In this document: positions 47,028 to 56,689 of the stretch, in pieces
Layout: every line of letters starts with the position of its first letter
Numbering within the stretch: position 1 is the stretch's first letter
Source of the DNA: Sphingobacterium hungaricum
GTDB lineage: Bacteria; Bacteroidota; Bacteroidia; Sphingobacteriales; Sphingobacteriaceae
Assembly (NCBI RefSeq): GCF_015210005.1
Contig: NZ_MU158698.1
Location: 2,463,337 to 2,527,336, forward strand
Direction of reading: 5' to 3'
DNA length: 64,000 nt
Program-made: the position numbers and the translations under genes
Notes under the pieces: generated by a model
Seen by the model: only the letters and a program-made list of their open reading frames with translations
Database searches by the model: none
What the model was told of the DNA's origin: nothing

Positions 47028-48464
47028 TTATGGTTTTTGCCACCAAACTAATGTGTTAATATTGTCAGCACCTTGAATTTCGACTGCTTTTCTATAATTC
47101 TCTCTATTTGATGATTGAATGTATACTGGGTAGTTTAAACGCACAGGCATTTTTCCTTGATTTAAATGACCAGATAGAATAGGTAATTTCGGATATCCTG
47201 TTCTTCTGAACTCAAACCAGGATTGTAGGTCTGTGAAAAACAAGGCATAATATTTCTGCTGAAAGATCAGTTCCATTTTATTGTCCAATGATGCATCTTC
47301 ATTCCAAACGACATGCTCACCCAATAAGTAATTTTCAGGAAGTTCATAACCCCAAAGCTGGATGGCATTTGTTACTCCCGTTTCATAGTAAGTTTTCGCA
47401 GGTGTTGATGAAACATACCCTTTAATAGCAGCTTCCGCTAACGTGAACTGCAATTCAGAATAATTTAAGATATTTCCAAGAAGTGGTTCAACCATCAATG
47501 AAGTCGGAAGTGTTGATTTTGAAGCTGGAGGATCTCCCAAAGGATATCCACTAGGGATTCCAGCATATTCGCCATCGCTTAATGTAGCCCATTTTTGAAT
47601 ACGTGGATCAGACCATTCGTTTAAATTATCAACAAAAAAGCTTGCTAGTTTCGGCGTATACCAATCTGCCGGTCTCCAAGTTGCAAATGGAGAAACATAA
47701 GGCGATGAACCAGACCAACGTAAAATAGCAGATTCTGTATTGTTTGCCATAACAGGATAAACTGTTGGTTGCTCATCAACAAGTTTTTTAATAATTGCAG
47801 CTGTTCCTAATTCTGACTTTTGCGAAACGCGCATTAATAAACGCAAGTACAATGAATTCCCGAATTTTCTCCATAACAATGCGTTTCCAGCAAAAATCGG
47901 ATCACTAGCTCCATCGATATTGGTGCTATTTGTCAATAAGGTATTTGCTTCTTCTAGTTTTACAAATAGATCTTTGTAAATATCAGATTGTAAATCGAAT
48001 GAAGGAGTAAAGTTGTTTTCTTTACTTTGGATTGCATTGAAATAGGGGATATCTCCGTACGTATCTGTCAACATAGAGAATATCCAAGCCTGACAGATCA
48101 ACGATATACCCATGTACGTTTTAGAATCTAATTCTTCAGCATAGGTATAAATATCTTTGAAATTTGTCAATTGCAAATACCAGTTGTTCCAAAGGTAATC
48201 ACCCTCAGAAGAACGTATTTCATAACGAAATATGCGGCCATCGCCATCACCCATATTTACCGTGACTTGCATCAATTCATTCGTCAAGCGCTGACTGCGG
48301 CTCATGTTGTATCCAACGACTTTTGTTATCGCAGGAGCTAATAAGTTTTTCGGAAGAACTTTCTCAACACCATTTGGATTTGTGTTAATTTCTTCGAATC
48401 CTTGATTACATGATGTTATTACAAAAAGTCCTAACAGCATGCTTATCGTTTTTAATTTTCTCAT
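47028..48464 (-). CDS. SusD/RagB-family outer-membrane lipoprotein
   Basis: 478 residues with a lipoprotein signal (LLGLFVITSC). It has the SusD plan with TPR-like helices: the conserved NTNPNGVEKVLPKNLLAPAI, WNNWYLQLTNFKDIYTYAEEL, and LTDTYGDIPYFNA. It is the ligand-binding lid over the SusC barrel. It follows the SusC gene by 14 bp. The absence of a glycosidase nearby suggests a non-glycan substrate. Confidence 0.93.
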   Translation of the reverse strand: MRKLKTISMLLGLFVITSCNQGFEEINTNPNGVEKVLPKNLLAPAITKVVGYNMSRSQRLTNELMQVTVNMGDGDGRIFRYEIRSSEGDYLWNNWYLQLTNFKDIYTYAEELDSKTYMGISLICQAWIFSMLTDTYGDIPYFNAIQSKENNFTPSFDLQSDIYKDLFVKLEEANTLLTNSTNIDGASDPIFAGNALLWRKFGNSLYLRLLMRVSQKSELGTAAIIKKLVDEQPTVYPVMANNTESAILRWSGSSPYVSPFATWRPADWYTPKLASFFVDNLNEWSDPRIQKWATLSDGEYAGIPSGYPLGDPPASKSTLPTSLMVEPLLGNILNYSELQFTLAEAAIKGYVSSTPAKTYYETGVTNAIQLWGYELPENYLLGEHVVWNEDASLDNKMELIFQQKYYALFFTDLQSWFEFRRTGYPKLPILSGHLNQGKMPVRLNYPVYIQSSNRENYRKAVEIQGADNINTLVWWQKP

Positions 48465-48478
48465 TTTCTTAATTACGA

Positions 48479-51400
48479 TTAAATACCAATAACTAAATTA
48501 AATCCAAATGTTCTTGTTGCAGGAAATTGTCCGAGCTCAAAACCTTTGTTAATATCTCCATTGCCAAGCGTTCCGAATTCAGGATCAAAACCTGGCCATT
48601 TAGTCCATGTATATAGATCACGTCCAAATACACCGATCGTCGCACGGTTAATTCCGAAACGTGACAATTGCTTAGCATTTAGATTGAAATCGATGCGTGC
48701 TTCTCTTAATTTTAAGAAATCGGTAGAATAACTTGTACCTTCCACATTATCGCGTCCTAAATGTGCATTGTAGTAATCCCAGATATTCTCTGCGATTACG
48801 TCATTCGGACGGAAAGATCCATCTGTATTCTGAATAACACCATTTCCGATAATTCCGTTGTAACGGCCAGGAAGTGTGTTTTTAGTTTTTCCTTGTTCGG
48901 CTAAAGTCGCTGCGGTCAATGAATAACCTACTGCACCAATCTGCGCATCAAATAGGAAACTGATTCTAAATTGTTTGTAACTGAATTGATTGTTGATACT
49001 TGCTCTCCAGGTCGGATTTGTATTTCCGATATACATCAAGCTGTCGGTCAATGTCGGCAATCCGTTGTTGTAAATAATATCACCCTGTGGCGAACGGTTG
49101 TATCCGCGTCCATATAAATCACCCATTGTTCCACCAACATAAGCCATGATAGCACCGCGGCTACCCGGACCATTTTGTAAAGTCATGAAAGGCTGATCTT
49201 CGGTAAGTTCTAAGATTTTGTTCTTATTCGCACTGAACGTTCCATTGATGTTCCAGACAAAATCAGATTTAGTTTTAATTGGATTTGCAAATGCTTCAAT
49301 TTCAATTCCGCTATTTTCAATCTCACCTGCATTGATAATCGCCGTGCTAGATCCCGAAGAACGGTCTAAGATGGCTGATAAATGCTGTTCGTAAGTATTC
49401 ATTTTGTAGTACGTAAATCCTAACGAATACCTATTTCTAACAAATTTTAAATCTGTACCCACCTCAAAACTTCTTGTTCTTAATGGCTTTAAAGTCAAAT
49501 TAGGAACTTGTGTAGGGTTGGATGAACCTCCAGGGAACGTTGGTTCGCTATTGTAAACGTAGCTCGTTTGGTAAGGAGTCGTTGAACCGCTACCGACAGC
49601 TGCTATCGAAGATCTTAATTTTACATAAGAGATTGCCTGAGGGAATTTAACGATTTCAGATAAGATCAAACTCACGTTTGCTCCAGGATAGAAAAACGAT
49701 GAATTTCCTTTTGAGTTAGGCGTTGCCAATGTACTGTTCCAGTCATTCCTTGCTGAAAAGTCAAAATAGGCAAAATCTTTATATGAAAATGTTCCTAAAG
49801 CATAGATACTATTCATTCTGTATCGAGCTGTCTGAGGAGTTGTAATTACGATACCTGCTGCATTTGCAATTGTATAGATTCCAGGAAACGACAATGAATC
49901 TGCCGCGTTTCTTTCTTGATAGTAATCATTTTTCAATGTACTTGCTCCGACAGAAACCCCAAATTTAATATCTCGGTTAAGCTCTTTGTTGTAATTGATC
50001 ATTACATCCGTACTTTGCTCCTGAGAATTGATGCTTTGCGTGCGATACATTCCTTTTCTATACTTTTCCGTATCATAAGGGCGCTGTTGCGAACGTCTTT
50101 CGTTAGAAAAATCCAAATTCGTTCTCACCATCATATTCAACTCGTTCGAGAATGTATAGGTTGCTTCCACATTTCCGGTGATTCCTTTTCTATTTGATTT
50201 ATTCAACATTTCGTTGGTAATCAAATAAGGGTTATCCGGAAAACTACTAAATGGATAACTTTGTGCAACACCTTCTTGGCCATTTAACCAGTAATTATCT
50301 AACCAGTTTAAAGGTGCATTAGGTAACCAAAAGATATTCCAATACATCAACGACTGATTGTTGTAACCCGTTGAAGGCAAGTTGTCGCTATGGTTTTGTT
50401 TGTAGTTGATCCTAGTCTGTACTTTTAATTTATCAGTAAACTGATGAGCTGCATTGATAGCAACTGTATTTCGGTCATATCCCGTATTCGGAATAATCCA
50501 TTTATTATTTAGGTTGGTGTAGGAGAAACGCATGGTTGTCGTTTCATTTCCACCATCTAATGTTAACGAATTCGTAAAGGTTCGGCCTGTATCGAAAAAC
50601 TCTTTGCGAGCATCTGGGTAAGGAACCCAAGGCGTACGCTCGGTACCTCTCGTTTGTGTAATCGGATCATATTGAAAAAAAGATTGTCCATCAAATTTAG
50701 GCCCCCAAGCAGAACTTGTGCTTCTCGTACTTGCGCCATCAACACCTGCGTTGAATGAATAATAAGTAGCGCCTTCCACCCCTTGACCATATTCATTTTG
50801 ATAATCTGGCCATCTAGAAATCTGTTCAATGGTTGTGTTGGAAGTGAATGTCACACCTACACCTTTTTTAGAAGCTCCTGATTTGGTTGTAATAATAATA
50901 GCACCATTCGCACCGCGCTCTCCATAAAGCGCTGTCGCATTCGGGCCTTTAAGCACATTTAAGCTTAAAATATCTTCCGGGTTGATGTCATTCAAACCAC
51001 TACCAAAGTCAGTAGGAGAGTCTGATGCCAAATAAGCACCGCTTCCGTTTCCTGTCATGCGTCCACTACCTCCGTTGATAATAATCCCATCGACAACGAT
51101 TAAGGCATCATTCACACCTGTTAAATTATTTTCTCCGCGCAAAATGATTTTATTAGATCCAGCAGGGCCTCCACCAGATCTTACAAGATTGACACCCGCA
51201 ACCTTTCCAGATAATGCATCCGTCCAGTTATTGGAAACAGCATCGGTTAGTTGTTCACCTTTTATTTCAGTGGCTGCATAACCCAAAGCTCTTACTTCGC
51301 GCTTAATTCCAAGCGCAGTAACAACAACTTCTGAAATTTCACTTGAAGTTTCTTCGAGCTCAATGGTTACGTTGTTTTGAGGAGTAGTAAAGGATTGTGT

Positions 51401-51718
51401 TTTAGTGGTGTATCCGATTAATTGGAAGCTAATCGTTGCGCCAGAAGTGACTTCGATTTCAAATAATCCGCTGTTATCTGTAGAGCCTAGCGACCTTCCG
51501 TTTTCTAAAACAGAAACGCTTGACAAAGCCAATTTTGTTGTTGAGTCAACTATCTTTCCTTTGATTTTAATTTTTTGCTGGATGGCTGAATCATTTACTT
51601 TTTCAGAAACATTTCCGTACAAATTGTTTTCAAAAAATAAAAATGCCAGCAAGAATAGCAGAAGAAAGCCATTGGGCAAACGACGCCATTTTACTTTGGA
51701 TAGTAAATTTTTTAACAT
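48479..51718 (-). CDS. SusC/RagA-family TonB-linked outer-membrane protein
   Basis: 1079 residues. After a signal region the protein has a carboxypeptidase-like domain (KIKGKIVDSTTKLALSSVSV), a TonB-box region (ISEVVVTALGIKRE), a plug with GKVAGVNLVRSGG and ALYGERGANGAIIITTKSG, and a 22-strand barrel ending RTFGFNLVIGI. It imports the substrate captured by SusD with energy from TonB. It is the first gene of the Sus-like operon, and an inverted repeat covers its -7 box. Confidence 0.95.
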   Translation of the reverse strand: MLKNLLSKVKWRRLPNGFLLLFLLAFLFFENNLYGNVSEKVNDSAIQQKIKIKGKIVDSTTKLALSSVSVLENGRSLGSTDNSGLFEIEVTSGATISFQLIGYTTKTQSFTTPQNNVTIELEETSSEISEVVVTALGIKREVRALGYAATEIKGEQLTDAVSNNWTDALSGKVAGVNLVRSGGGPAGSNKIILRGENNLTGVNDALIVVDGIIINGGSGRMTGNGSGAYLASDSPTDFGSGLNDINPEDILSLNVLKGPNATALYGERGANGAIIITTKSGASKKGVGVTFTSNTTIEQISRWPDYQNEYGQGVEGATYYSFNAGVDGASTRSTSSAWGPKFDGQSFFQYDPITQTRGTERTPWVPYPDARKEFFDTGRTFTNSLTLDGGNETTTMRFSYTNLNNKWIIPNTGYDRNTVAINAAHQFTDKLKVQTRINYKQNHSDNLPSTGYNNQSLMYWNIFWLPNAPLNWLDNYWLNGQEGVAQSYPFSSFPDNPYLITNEMLNKSNRKGITGNVEATYTFSNELNMMVRTNLDFSNERRSQQRPYDTEKYRKGMYRTQSINSQEQSTDVMINYNKELNRDIKFGVSVGASTLKNDYYQERNAADSLSFPGIYTIANAAGIVITTPQTARYRMNSIYALGTFSYKDFAYFDFSARNDWNSTLATPNSKGNSSFFYPGANVSLILSEIVKFPQAISYVKLRSSIAAVGSGSTTPYQTSYVYNSEPTFPGGSSNPTQVPNLTLKPLRTRSFEVGTDLKFVRNRYSLGFTYYKMNTYEQHLSAILDRSSGSSTAIINAGEIENSGIEIEAFANPIKTKSDFVWNINGTFSANKNKILELTEDQPFMTLQNGPGSRGAIMAYVGGTMGDLYGRGYNRSPQGDIIYNNGLPTLTDSLMYIGNTNPTWRASINNQFSYKQFRISFLFDAQIGAVGYSLTAATLAEQGKTKNTLPGRYNGIIGNGVIQNTDGSFRPNDVIAENIWDYYNAHLGRDNVEGTSYSTDFLKLREARIDFNLNAKQLSRFGINRATIGVFGRDLYTWTKWPGFDPEFGTLGNGDINKGFELGQFPATRTFGFNLVIGI

Positions 51719-51758
51719 GATGTTGATTTAGATGATTTAGTTGCAAAAATTGTTATTG

Positions 51759-51766
51759 CAAAGTTA
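51759..51766 (-). promoter_or_regulatory. Candidate -7 box of the susC operon
   Basis: The minus strand reads TAACTTTG, an exact TAnnTTTG, 40 bp before the susC start. A partial -33 box (ATTG) lies about 23 bp further upstream. Confidence 0.5.
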
Positions 51767-51782
51767 ACTGTATATTAACTTT
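51760..51782. promoter_or_regulatory. Inverted repeat over the susC -7 box
   Basis: AAAGTTAA (51760-51767) and TTAACTTT (51775-51782) are perfect inverse complements separated by 7 bp. The left arm overlaps the -7 element, so this could be an operator. Confidence 0.5.
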
Positions 51783-51836
51783 CGGTTAACAATAGGTGCG
51801 GTTTATGGTTATGAATTTAATAAGGTTTTAGCCTAT

Positions 51837-51895
51837 AAAGGTTTAGTAAATTTTGGTAAAGGTTTAGTGAATTTTTTAAATTTTAAAGGTTTAGT
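51837..51895. repeat. Three AAAGGTTTAGT direct repeats upstream of susC
   Basis: Exact copies at 51837-51847, 51858-51868 and 51885-51895, in an AT-rich stretch between glpF and susC. The first two are 21 bp apart. Possible regulator-binding array; no direct evidence. Confidence 0.5.
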
Positions 51896-51912
51896 AAAGT
51901 TAATTTATGTAA

Positions 51913-52641
51913 TTAATGAATTATAGTATAAAGCAATACGGCCAGTAGGCTTCCTGCAATCGGGCCAAGTACCGGAACCCAAGCATAAGGAGCATTAAAA
52001 CCTGCTTTGTTTTTAATTGGCAATAAGGCATGAACGATGCGAGGGCCTAAATCACGAGCCGGATTGATCGCATAACCGGTCGTTCCACCTAAAGAAAGAC
52101 CAATTACCCAGACCAGAAAAGCAACTGGAATTCCTCCCAGCGAACCCATTCCAATGGTCGTGGTATCACCTAAAGAAGCATCCGTAAAATGAAGGATTGC
52201 AAAGATTAATACAAATGTTCCTATAAGCTCAGAAAGAAAATTCAACGGATAGTTCTTGATGGCAGGAGAGGTACAGAATACCGCTTGTTTTGCACCCGCA
52301 TCTTCTGTAACGTCAAAATGGTCTTTGTGCATCAGCCACACTAAAAATGCGCCAATCATTGCGCCTAGAAACTGAGCTAAAATATAGTTTAACGTCGTTG
52401 CCCAATCCATTTTGCCCAAGGCTAAATTTGCAATCGTTACTGCTGGATTCAAATGTGCGCCACTGTAAGGCCCTGCGATGCAAACGCCGATAAAAACGGC
52501 TAATGCCCAGGCTGTACAGATAACGATCCAACCAGAATTATGACCTTTGGTACCCTTAAGAACCACATTCGCCACGACACCACCCCCGAGAAGTATCAAT
52601 ATGGCTGTTCCGATTAATTCTGCAATAAATGCGCTCATCAT
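51913..52641 (-). CDS. glpF: Glycerol facilitator (aquaglyceroporin)
   Basis: 242-residue MIP family protein with six helices and two NPA boxes, SGAHLNPAVTIA and GYAINPARDLGPR. The Asp following the second NPAR (NPARD) is typical of glycerol facilitators rather than water-only channels. It lets glycerol cross the inner membrane, where GlpK traps it. It follows glpK by 22 bp in the leftward glpD-glpK-glpF operon. Confidence 0.93.
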   Translation of the reverse strand: MMSAFIAELIGTAILILLGGGVVANVVLKGTKGHNSGWIVICTAWALAVFIGVCIAGPYSGAHLNPAVTIANLALGKMDWATTLNYILAQFLGAMIGAFLVWLMHKDHFDVTEDAGAKQAVFCTSPAIKNYPLNFLSELIGTFVLIFAILHFTDASLGDTTTIGMGSLGGIPVAFLVWVIGLSLGGTTGYAINPARDLGPRIVHALLPIKNKAGFNAPYAWVPVLGPIAGSLLAVLLYTIIH

Positions 52642-52663
52642 CTTTAAGTTTTAGGTGTATGAA

Positions 52664-54160
52664 TTAAGCTTTTTCAGCCCAAAATTTAACAGTCTCCACC
52701 GCACGGTTCCATTCTTTTAAATTCTCGCTGTAATTTATTTTTTTGTTTACTTCAAAAGTTTTGTCTTCTTTCCAAAGTTCTTGCAATTCATTGATGTCTT
52801 TCCAGAAACCAACAGCTAAGCCTGCTAAATAAGCCGCTCCTAAAGCCGTAGTTTCTGTGATTTTAGGACGAATAACTTTGCTTTTTAGGATATCAGCTTG
52901 AAATTGCATCAAGAAGCTATTTTTTGTGGCTCCGCCATCGACGCGGACTTCTTTGATCTTCGCACCTGAATCGGCTTCCATTGCTTTCAAGATATCATAG
53001 GTCTGATAAGCAATACTTTCTAGCGAAGCACGCGCAATATGAGCATCATTGCTTCCTCTTGAAATTCCGAAAATCGACCCACGAGCATCAGGTACCCAAT
53101 GCGGAGAACCCAATCCAGCAAAAGCGGGAACCATATAGACACCATTTGTATCCGGTACGCTTGTCGCCAATTTTTCTATTTCACTTGATTTCTTAATAAT
53201 TCCTAACTCGTCTCTTAACCATTGAACAACAGCACCTCCAATAAAGATACTGCCTTCTAAGGCGTAAGTTACTTTGTTGCCAATCTTCCAACCGATTGTG
53301 GTCACGAGCTTATTTGTCGAAATAACAGGCTTGCTTCCAATATTCATTAGTAAAAAGCATCCTGTGCCATAGGTGTTTTTCACCATTCCTTTTGTCGTGC
53401 ATAATTGTCCGAACAAAGCGGCTTGTTGATCACCAGCAATTCCTGCAATGGGTACAGGCTTAGCAGTTAATTCTGCACTCGTTTCTCCATACACTTCCGA
53501 ACTGCTTTTGACTTCGGGCAACATGGATTCTGGAATATTGAAGATCTCCAGCAATTCTTTATCCCAAGCCAAATCGTTGATGTTATACAGCATGGTTCTC
53601 GATGCATTGGAAACATCGGTGATGTGCTTTTTGCCATCCGTTAAATTCCAGATCAACCAGCTATCGACTGTTCCGAAAGCTAACTGGCCTTTTTCTGCTA
53701 AAGCGCGCGCGCCTTTCACATGTTCCAAAATCCAGTTGATTTTCGAAGCGGAAAAGTAAGCATCGATTAAAAGCCCTGTTTTCTTTTGAATGGTTTCCAG
53801 ATGGCCTTGCTCCGCAATTTCACGGCAGTAAGCAGCAGTTCTTCTGTCTTGCCAAACAATGGCATTGTAAACAGGTTCGCCAGTTTTTCGGCTCCAAACA
53901 ACCGTTGTTTCGCGCTGGTTGGTGATGCCGATTCCTTTAACCAAATCGATTTTAACCTTCGATTTAGCTAGAACTTCTGTTACGACAGCGAGCTGCGTTG
54001 ACCAGATAGTCTGCGGATTATGTTCTACCCATCCTGATTTTGGAAAAATCTGTTCAAATTCTTTTTGAGCGATATTCACGATCTGACCTTTCTTGTCAAA
54101 TAATATGGCTCTCGAACTTGTCGTTCCTTGATCTAGTGCTAAAATATATTCTTTTACCAT
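52664..54160 (-). CDS. glpK: Glycerol kinase
   Basis: 498 residues of the FGGY family. It starts [17 protein letters not shown], with the substrate loops [48 protein letters not shown], and the second family signature GNSxxxL-like [22 protein letters not shown] written here [16 protein letters not shown]. It phosphorylates glycerol to glycerol-3-phosphate with ATP. It is the second gene of glpD-glpK-glpF. Confidence 0.96.
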   Translation of the reverse strand: MVKEYILALDQGTTSSRAILFDKKGQIVNIAQKEFEQIFPKSGWVEHNPQTIWSTQLAVVTEVLAKSKVKIDLVKGIGITNQRETTVVWSRKTGEPVYNAIVWQDRRTAAYCREIAEQGHLETIQKKTGLLIDAYFSASKINWILEHVKGARALAEKGQLAFGTVDSWLIWNLTDGKKHITDVSNASRTMLYNINDLAWDKELLEIFNIPESMLPEVKSSSEVYGETSAELTAKPVPIAGIAGDQQAALFGQLCTTKGMVKNTYGTGCFLLMNIGSKPVISTNKLVTTIGWKIGNKVTYALEGSIFIGGAVVQWLRDELGIIKKSSEIEKLATSVPDTNGVYMVPAFAGLGSPHWVPDARGSIFGISRGSNDAHIARASLESIAYQTYDILKAMEADSGAKIKEVRVDGGATKNSFLMQFQADILKSKVIRPKITETTALGAAYLAGLAVGFWKDINELQELWKEDKTFEVNKKINYSENLKEWNRAVETVKFWAEKA

Positions 54161-54189
54161 AATTGTATTTTTTAGGTTTACCTATGGGT

Positions 54190-55755
54190 TTATAGCGTAT
54201 AGTTTTTTACTAATGTTTCAAATTCTGATAATTCATGATCGATCCATGCTTGGTCTTTTCCCAACGTTTGAGCCATGACCTTCGCAACAAGTGGTGCAGA
54301 TTCTTTTGCGGCTTGCGCATCCAAAAGAAGCATTCTAGTTCTTCTCGACAGAAAATCCTCCACATGCAAAGCCATTTCATTTTGGCAAGACCAAACGATT
54401 TCTGCGATTACATTCTCAAAGCCGGGATGTATTTTTTGCCCAAGCGAGGCATCTGAAGCAATTAGTTTTTTGATTTCAATGGCATCAGAACCATAGACTT
54501 GCCAATGCGTATTGGTTTTCTCGGTCGTGTAGCCATGGATTTCTAAATGTTTCGTTTTGCAAGCGACTTCAGGTAGGTTTCCTACTTTAGCCACCATGTT
54601 CACTGTATCTTCGCCCATCTTGCGATACGTAGTCCATTTCCCTCCGGTAATGGTAATCAAGTTCGAATCGCTTTTGATTAGCTTATGGTCTCTTGAAATT
54701 TCTTTTGTACTGTTCGAATCGCCATCTTTTGGCGCAGCCAAAGGTCGTAAACCGGCATAAATGCTTTTCACATCTGCACGAGTAGGCGCATTCTCTAAAT
54801 ATTGATTAGCTGTTTTTAGAATAAATTCAATTTCTTCTTCCAAAGGCCTAGGTTCGATTTGATGTTCGTTAATCGGGGTATCAGTCGTTCCTAACAAAAC
54901 ATGTTCGTGCCATGGCACACCGAATAAGACACGACCATCACTGGTTTCAGGAATCATTAAGGCATCTCGACCGCCAAGAAACTTCTTGTCGACAACGATA
55001 TGAGCGCCTTGACTTGGGCGTACTAAATTCTTATGCGTGGCAGTATCTAATTTTAGGATATCGTCGACGAAAATTCCCGTTGCGTTCACAACAGCTTTCG
55101 CTTTTACTCGATGCGCTGTGTTCGTTTCTCTATCGATAAATGATAACCCAATTACTTTACCGTTCAAATCTTTATGAATGCTGTTGACTTCGGCGTAGTT
55201 AATTATTGTTGCTCCATAGCTTGCCGCTGTCTGCGCTAAATTTACCGCGAGACGGGCATCATCAAACTGTCCGTCAAAATACAAGACACCGCCTTGCAGG
55301 TTGGTTGTGTTTATTTTCGGAAGCTTTTGCACTACTTCATCTTTGGATAACAATACGGATTTTCCGATGTGCAGTTTTCCTGCCATCCAATCATATAATT
55401 TCAATCCAATCAAAAACTTCATCTTATTAAAGAAACTATACGAAGGAATAACAAAGCTTTGTGTAGAAGAAACGTGCGGAGCATTCTTAAAGAGCAAGCC
55501 GCGTTCATGAAGTGCGCCTAGCACAAGCTTGATATCGCCATTGGCTAAATAACGAACTCCGCCGTGTACCAGCTTGGTGCTTTTGCTTGAAGTTCCTTTG
55601 GCAAAATCATACTTTTCGACCAAAATGGTTTTATATCCTCTTGAAGCGGCATCGACTGCAACACCCAATCCGGTTGCTCCACCTCCGATAATCGCAACAT
55701 CCCATAGCGTATCGTCTTTTAGGTTTTGAATAGCTTCGTTTCTGGATAATTTCAT
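54190..55755 (-). CDS. glpD: Glycerol-3-phosphate dehydrogenase, FAD-dependent (aerobic type)
   Basis: 521 residues. The FAD motif is VAIIGGGATGLGVAVDAASRGYKTILVEK, then GTSSKSTKLVHGGVRYL. Other GlpD features are VNATGIFVDD, GVPWHEHVLLGTTDTPI and ITGGKWTTYRKMGEDTV. It oxidises glycerol-3-phosphate to dihydroxyacetone phosphate at the inner membrane and passes electrons to quinone. It heads the glpD-glpK-glpF operon and has a -7 box (TACTTTTG) 33 bp upstream, overlapping DeoR-like operator sequence. Confidence 0.95.
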   Translation of the reverse strand: MKLSRNEAIQNLKDDTLWDVAIIGGGATGLGVAVDAASRGYKTILVEKYDFAKGTSSKSTKLVHGGVRYLANGDIKLVLGALHERGLLFKNAPHVSSTQSFVIPSYSFFNKMKFLIGLKLYDWMAGKLHIGKSVLLSKDEVVQKLPKINTTNLQGGVLYFDGQFDDARLAVNLAQTAASYGATIINYAEVNSIHKDLNGKVIGLSFIDRETNTAHRVKAKAVVNATGIFVDDILKLDTATHKNLVRPSQGAHIVVDKKFLGGRDALMIPETSDGRVLFGVPWHEHVLLGTTDTPINEHQIEPRPLEEEIEFILKTANQYLENAPTRADVKSIYAGLRPLAAPKDGDSNSTKEISRDHKLIKSDSNLITITGGKWTTYRKMGEDTVNMVAKVGNLPEVACKTKHLEIHGYTTEKTNTHWQVYGSDAIEIKKLIASDASLGQKIHPGFENVIAEIVWSCQNEMALHVEDFLSRRTRMLLLDAQAAKESAPLVAKVMAQTLGKDQAWIDHELSEFETLVKNYTL

Positions 55756-55787
55756 TTTGTTTACGTAGTTAGTATTTAGATATTTAA

Positions 55788-55795
55788 CAAAAGTA
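55788..55795 (-). promoter_or_regulatory. Candidate -7 box of the glpD operon
   Basis: The minus strand reads TACTTTTG, an exact TAnnTTTG, 32 bp upstream of the glpD ATG. The operator-like repeats at 55801-55830 lie directly upstream, where the -33 box would be. Confidence 0.55.
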
Positions 55796-55800
55796 TAAAA

Positions 55801-55830
55801 TTTCGGAATAAAACGAAATAAAACGAAAAC
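55801..55830. promoter_or_regulatory. DeoR/GlpR-type operator candidate
   Basis: ATAAAACGAAA occurs twice with a 10-bp period (55808-55818 and 55818-55828), and TTTCG at 55801-55805 is the inverse of CGAAA at 55814-55818. Many DeoR-family sites contain TTTCG/CGAAA words. It lies between the divergent glpD operon and the regulator gene. Confidence 0.55.
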
Positions 55831-55869
55831 ATTTTTGATTTATTTGATTATATATTCTAATTTAGGGTA

Positions 55870-56628
55870 ATGAATAACGTAGAACGTCACCAATACATCC
55901 TAAAAAAAGCTTCCGAAGGCGGGCATATTTCAGTTTCAAATCTTTGCGAAGAACTAACCGTCTCATCCGTAACCATTCGAAAGGATTTACAATTTTTAGA
56001 AGATAGCGGTCTATTGTTTCGAACGCATGGGGGAGCGACTTTGCAGAACCCGTATCAGACCGACCGGCCCGTCTTTGAGAAAGAAAAAATCCACTCTATT
56101 GAAAAGAGCAAGATTGGCAAACGCGCCGCGCAATTAATCGAAGAGAATGATTCGATTATTATTGCTTCGGGCACGACCATGCAATATTTGGCCAAAGAAA
56201 TCGTGCCTAAAGGCAACTTGACAGTCGTAACATCTGCGCTGAATGTTTCTCAGGAGTTAATCAAACATCCCAACGTGGAAATCATACAGCTTGGTGGTTC
56301 TATTCGCCATTCTTCGAATTCGGTGATGGGGCAGTTCGCCGAAGACACGCTGACAAACTTCTTCTGTTCGAAACTATTTTTAGGTGTCGACGGCATTGAT
56401 GAAGAATTTGGAATCACGACGACCAATGCACAAGAGGCGCAATTGAACCGAAAAATGATTCATGCAGCGCAAAAGGTGATTGTTTTGGCCGATTCAAGTA
56501 AGTTTGGCCGTAAAAGTTTTGGAAAAATCGTTGAATTCGGGAAAATAGACATCCTTATTTCGGATAGCATACCTAAAAAATACATCGAATTATTTGATTC
56601 TTTAGGTATTCAAACCATTATTTGCTAA
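55870..56628 (+). CDS. DeoR/GlpR-family transcriptional regulator
   Basis: 252 residues. The N-terminal DeoR HTH is HISVSNLCEELTVSSVTIRKDLQFLEDSGLLFRTHGGA, and the C-terminal sensor domain has IIIASGTTMQYLAKEI and FLGVDGIDEEFGITT with NRKMIHAAQKVIVLADSSKFGRKSF, the sugar-phosphate-binding DeoR pattern. Being divergent from glpD with an operator between, it most likely represses glpDKF and responds to glycerol-3-phosphate. Ligand and targets are inferred. Confidence 0.88.
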   Translation: MNNVERHQYILKKASEGGHISVSNLCEELTVSSVTIRKDLQFLEDSGLLFRTHGGATLQNPYQTDRPVFEKEKIHSIEKSKIGKRAAQLIEENDSIIIASGTTMQYLAKEIVPKGNLTVVTSALNVSQELIKHPNVEIIQLGGSIRHSSNSVMGQFAEDTLTNFFCSKLFLGVDGIDEEFGITTTNAQEAQLNRKMIHAAQKVIVLADSSKFGRKSFGKIVEFGKIDILISDSIPKKYIELFDSLGIQTIIC

Positions 56629-56689
56629 CTTAGATTGTTTGTTGATAAAAAATCAGGGTTAAACTTAGATCATAAAATAAATTACCATA

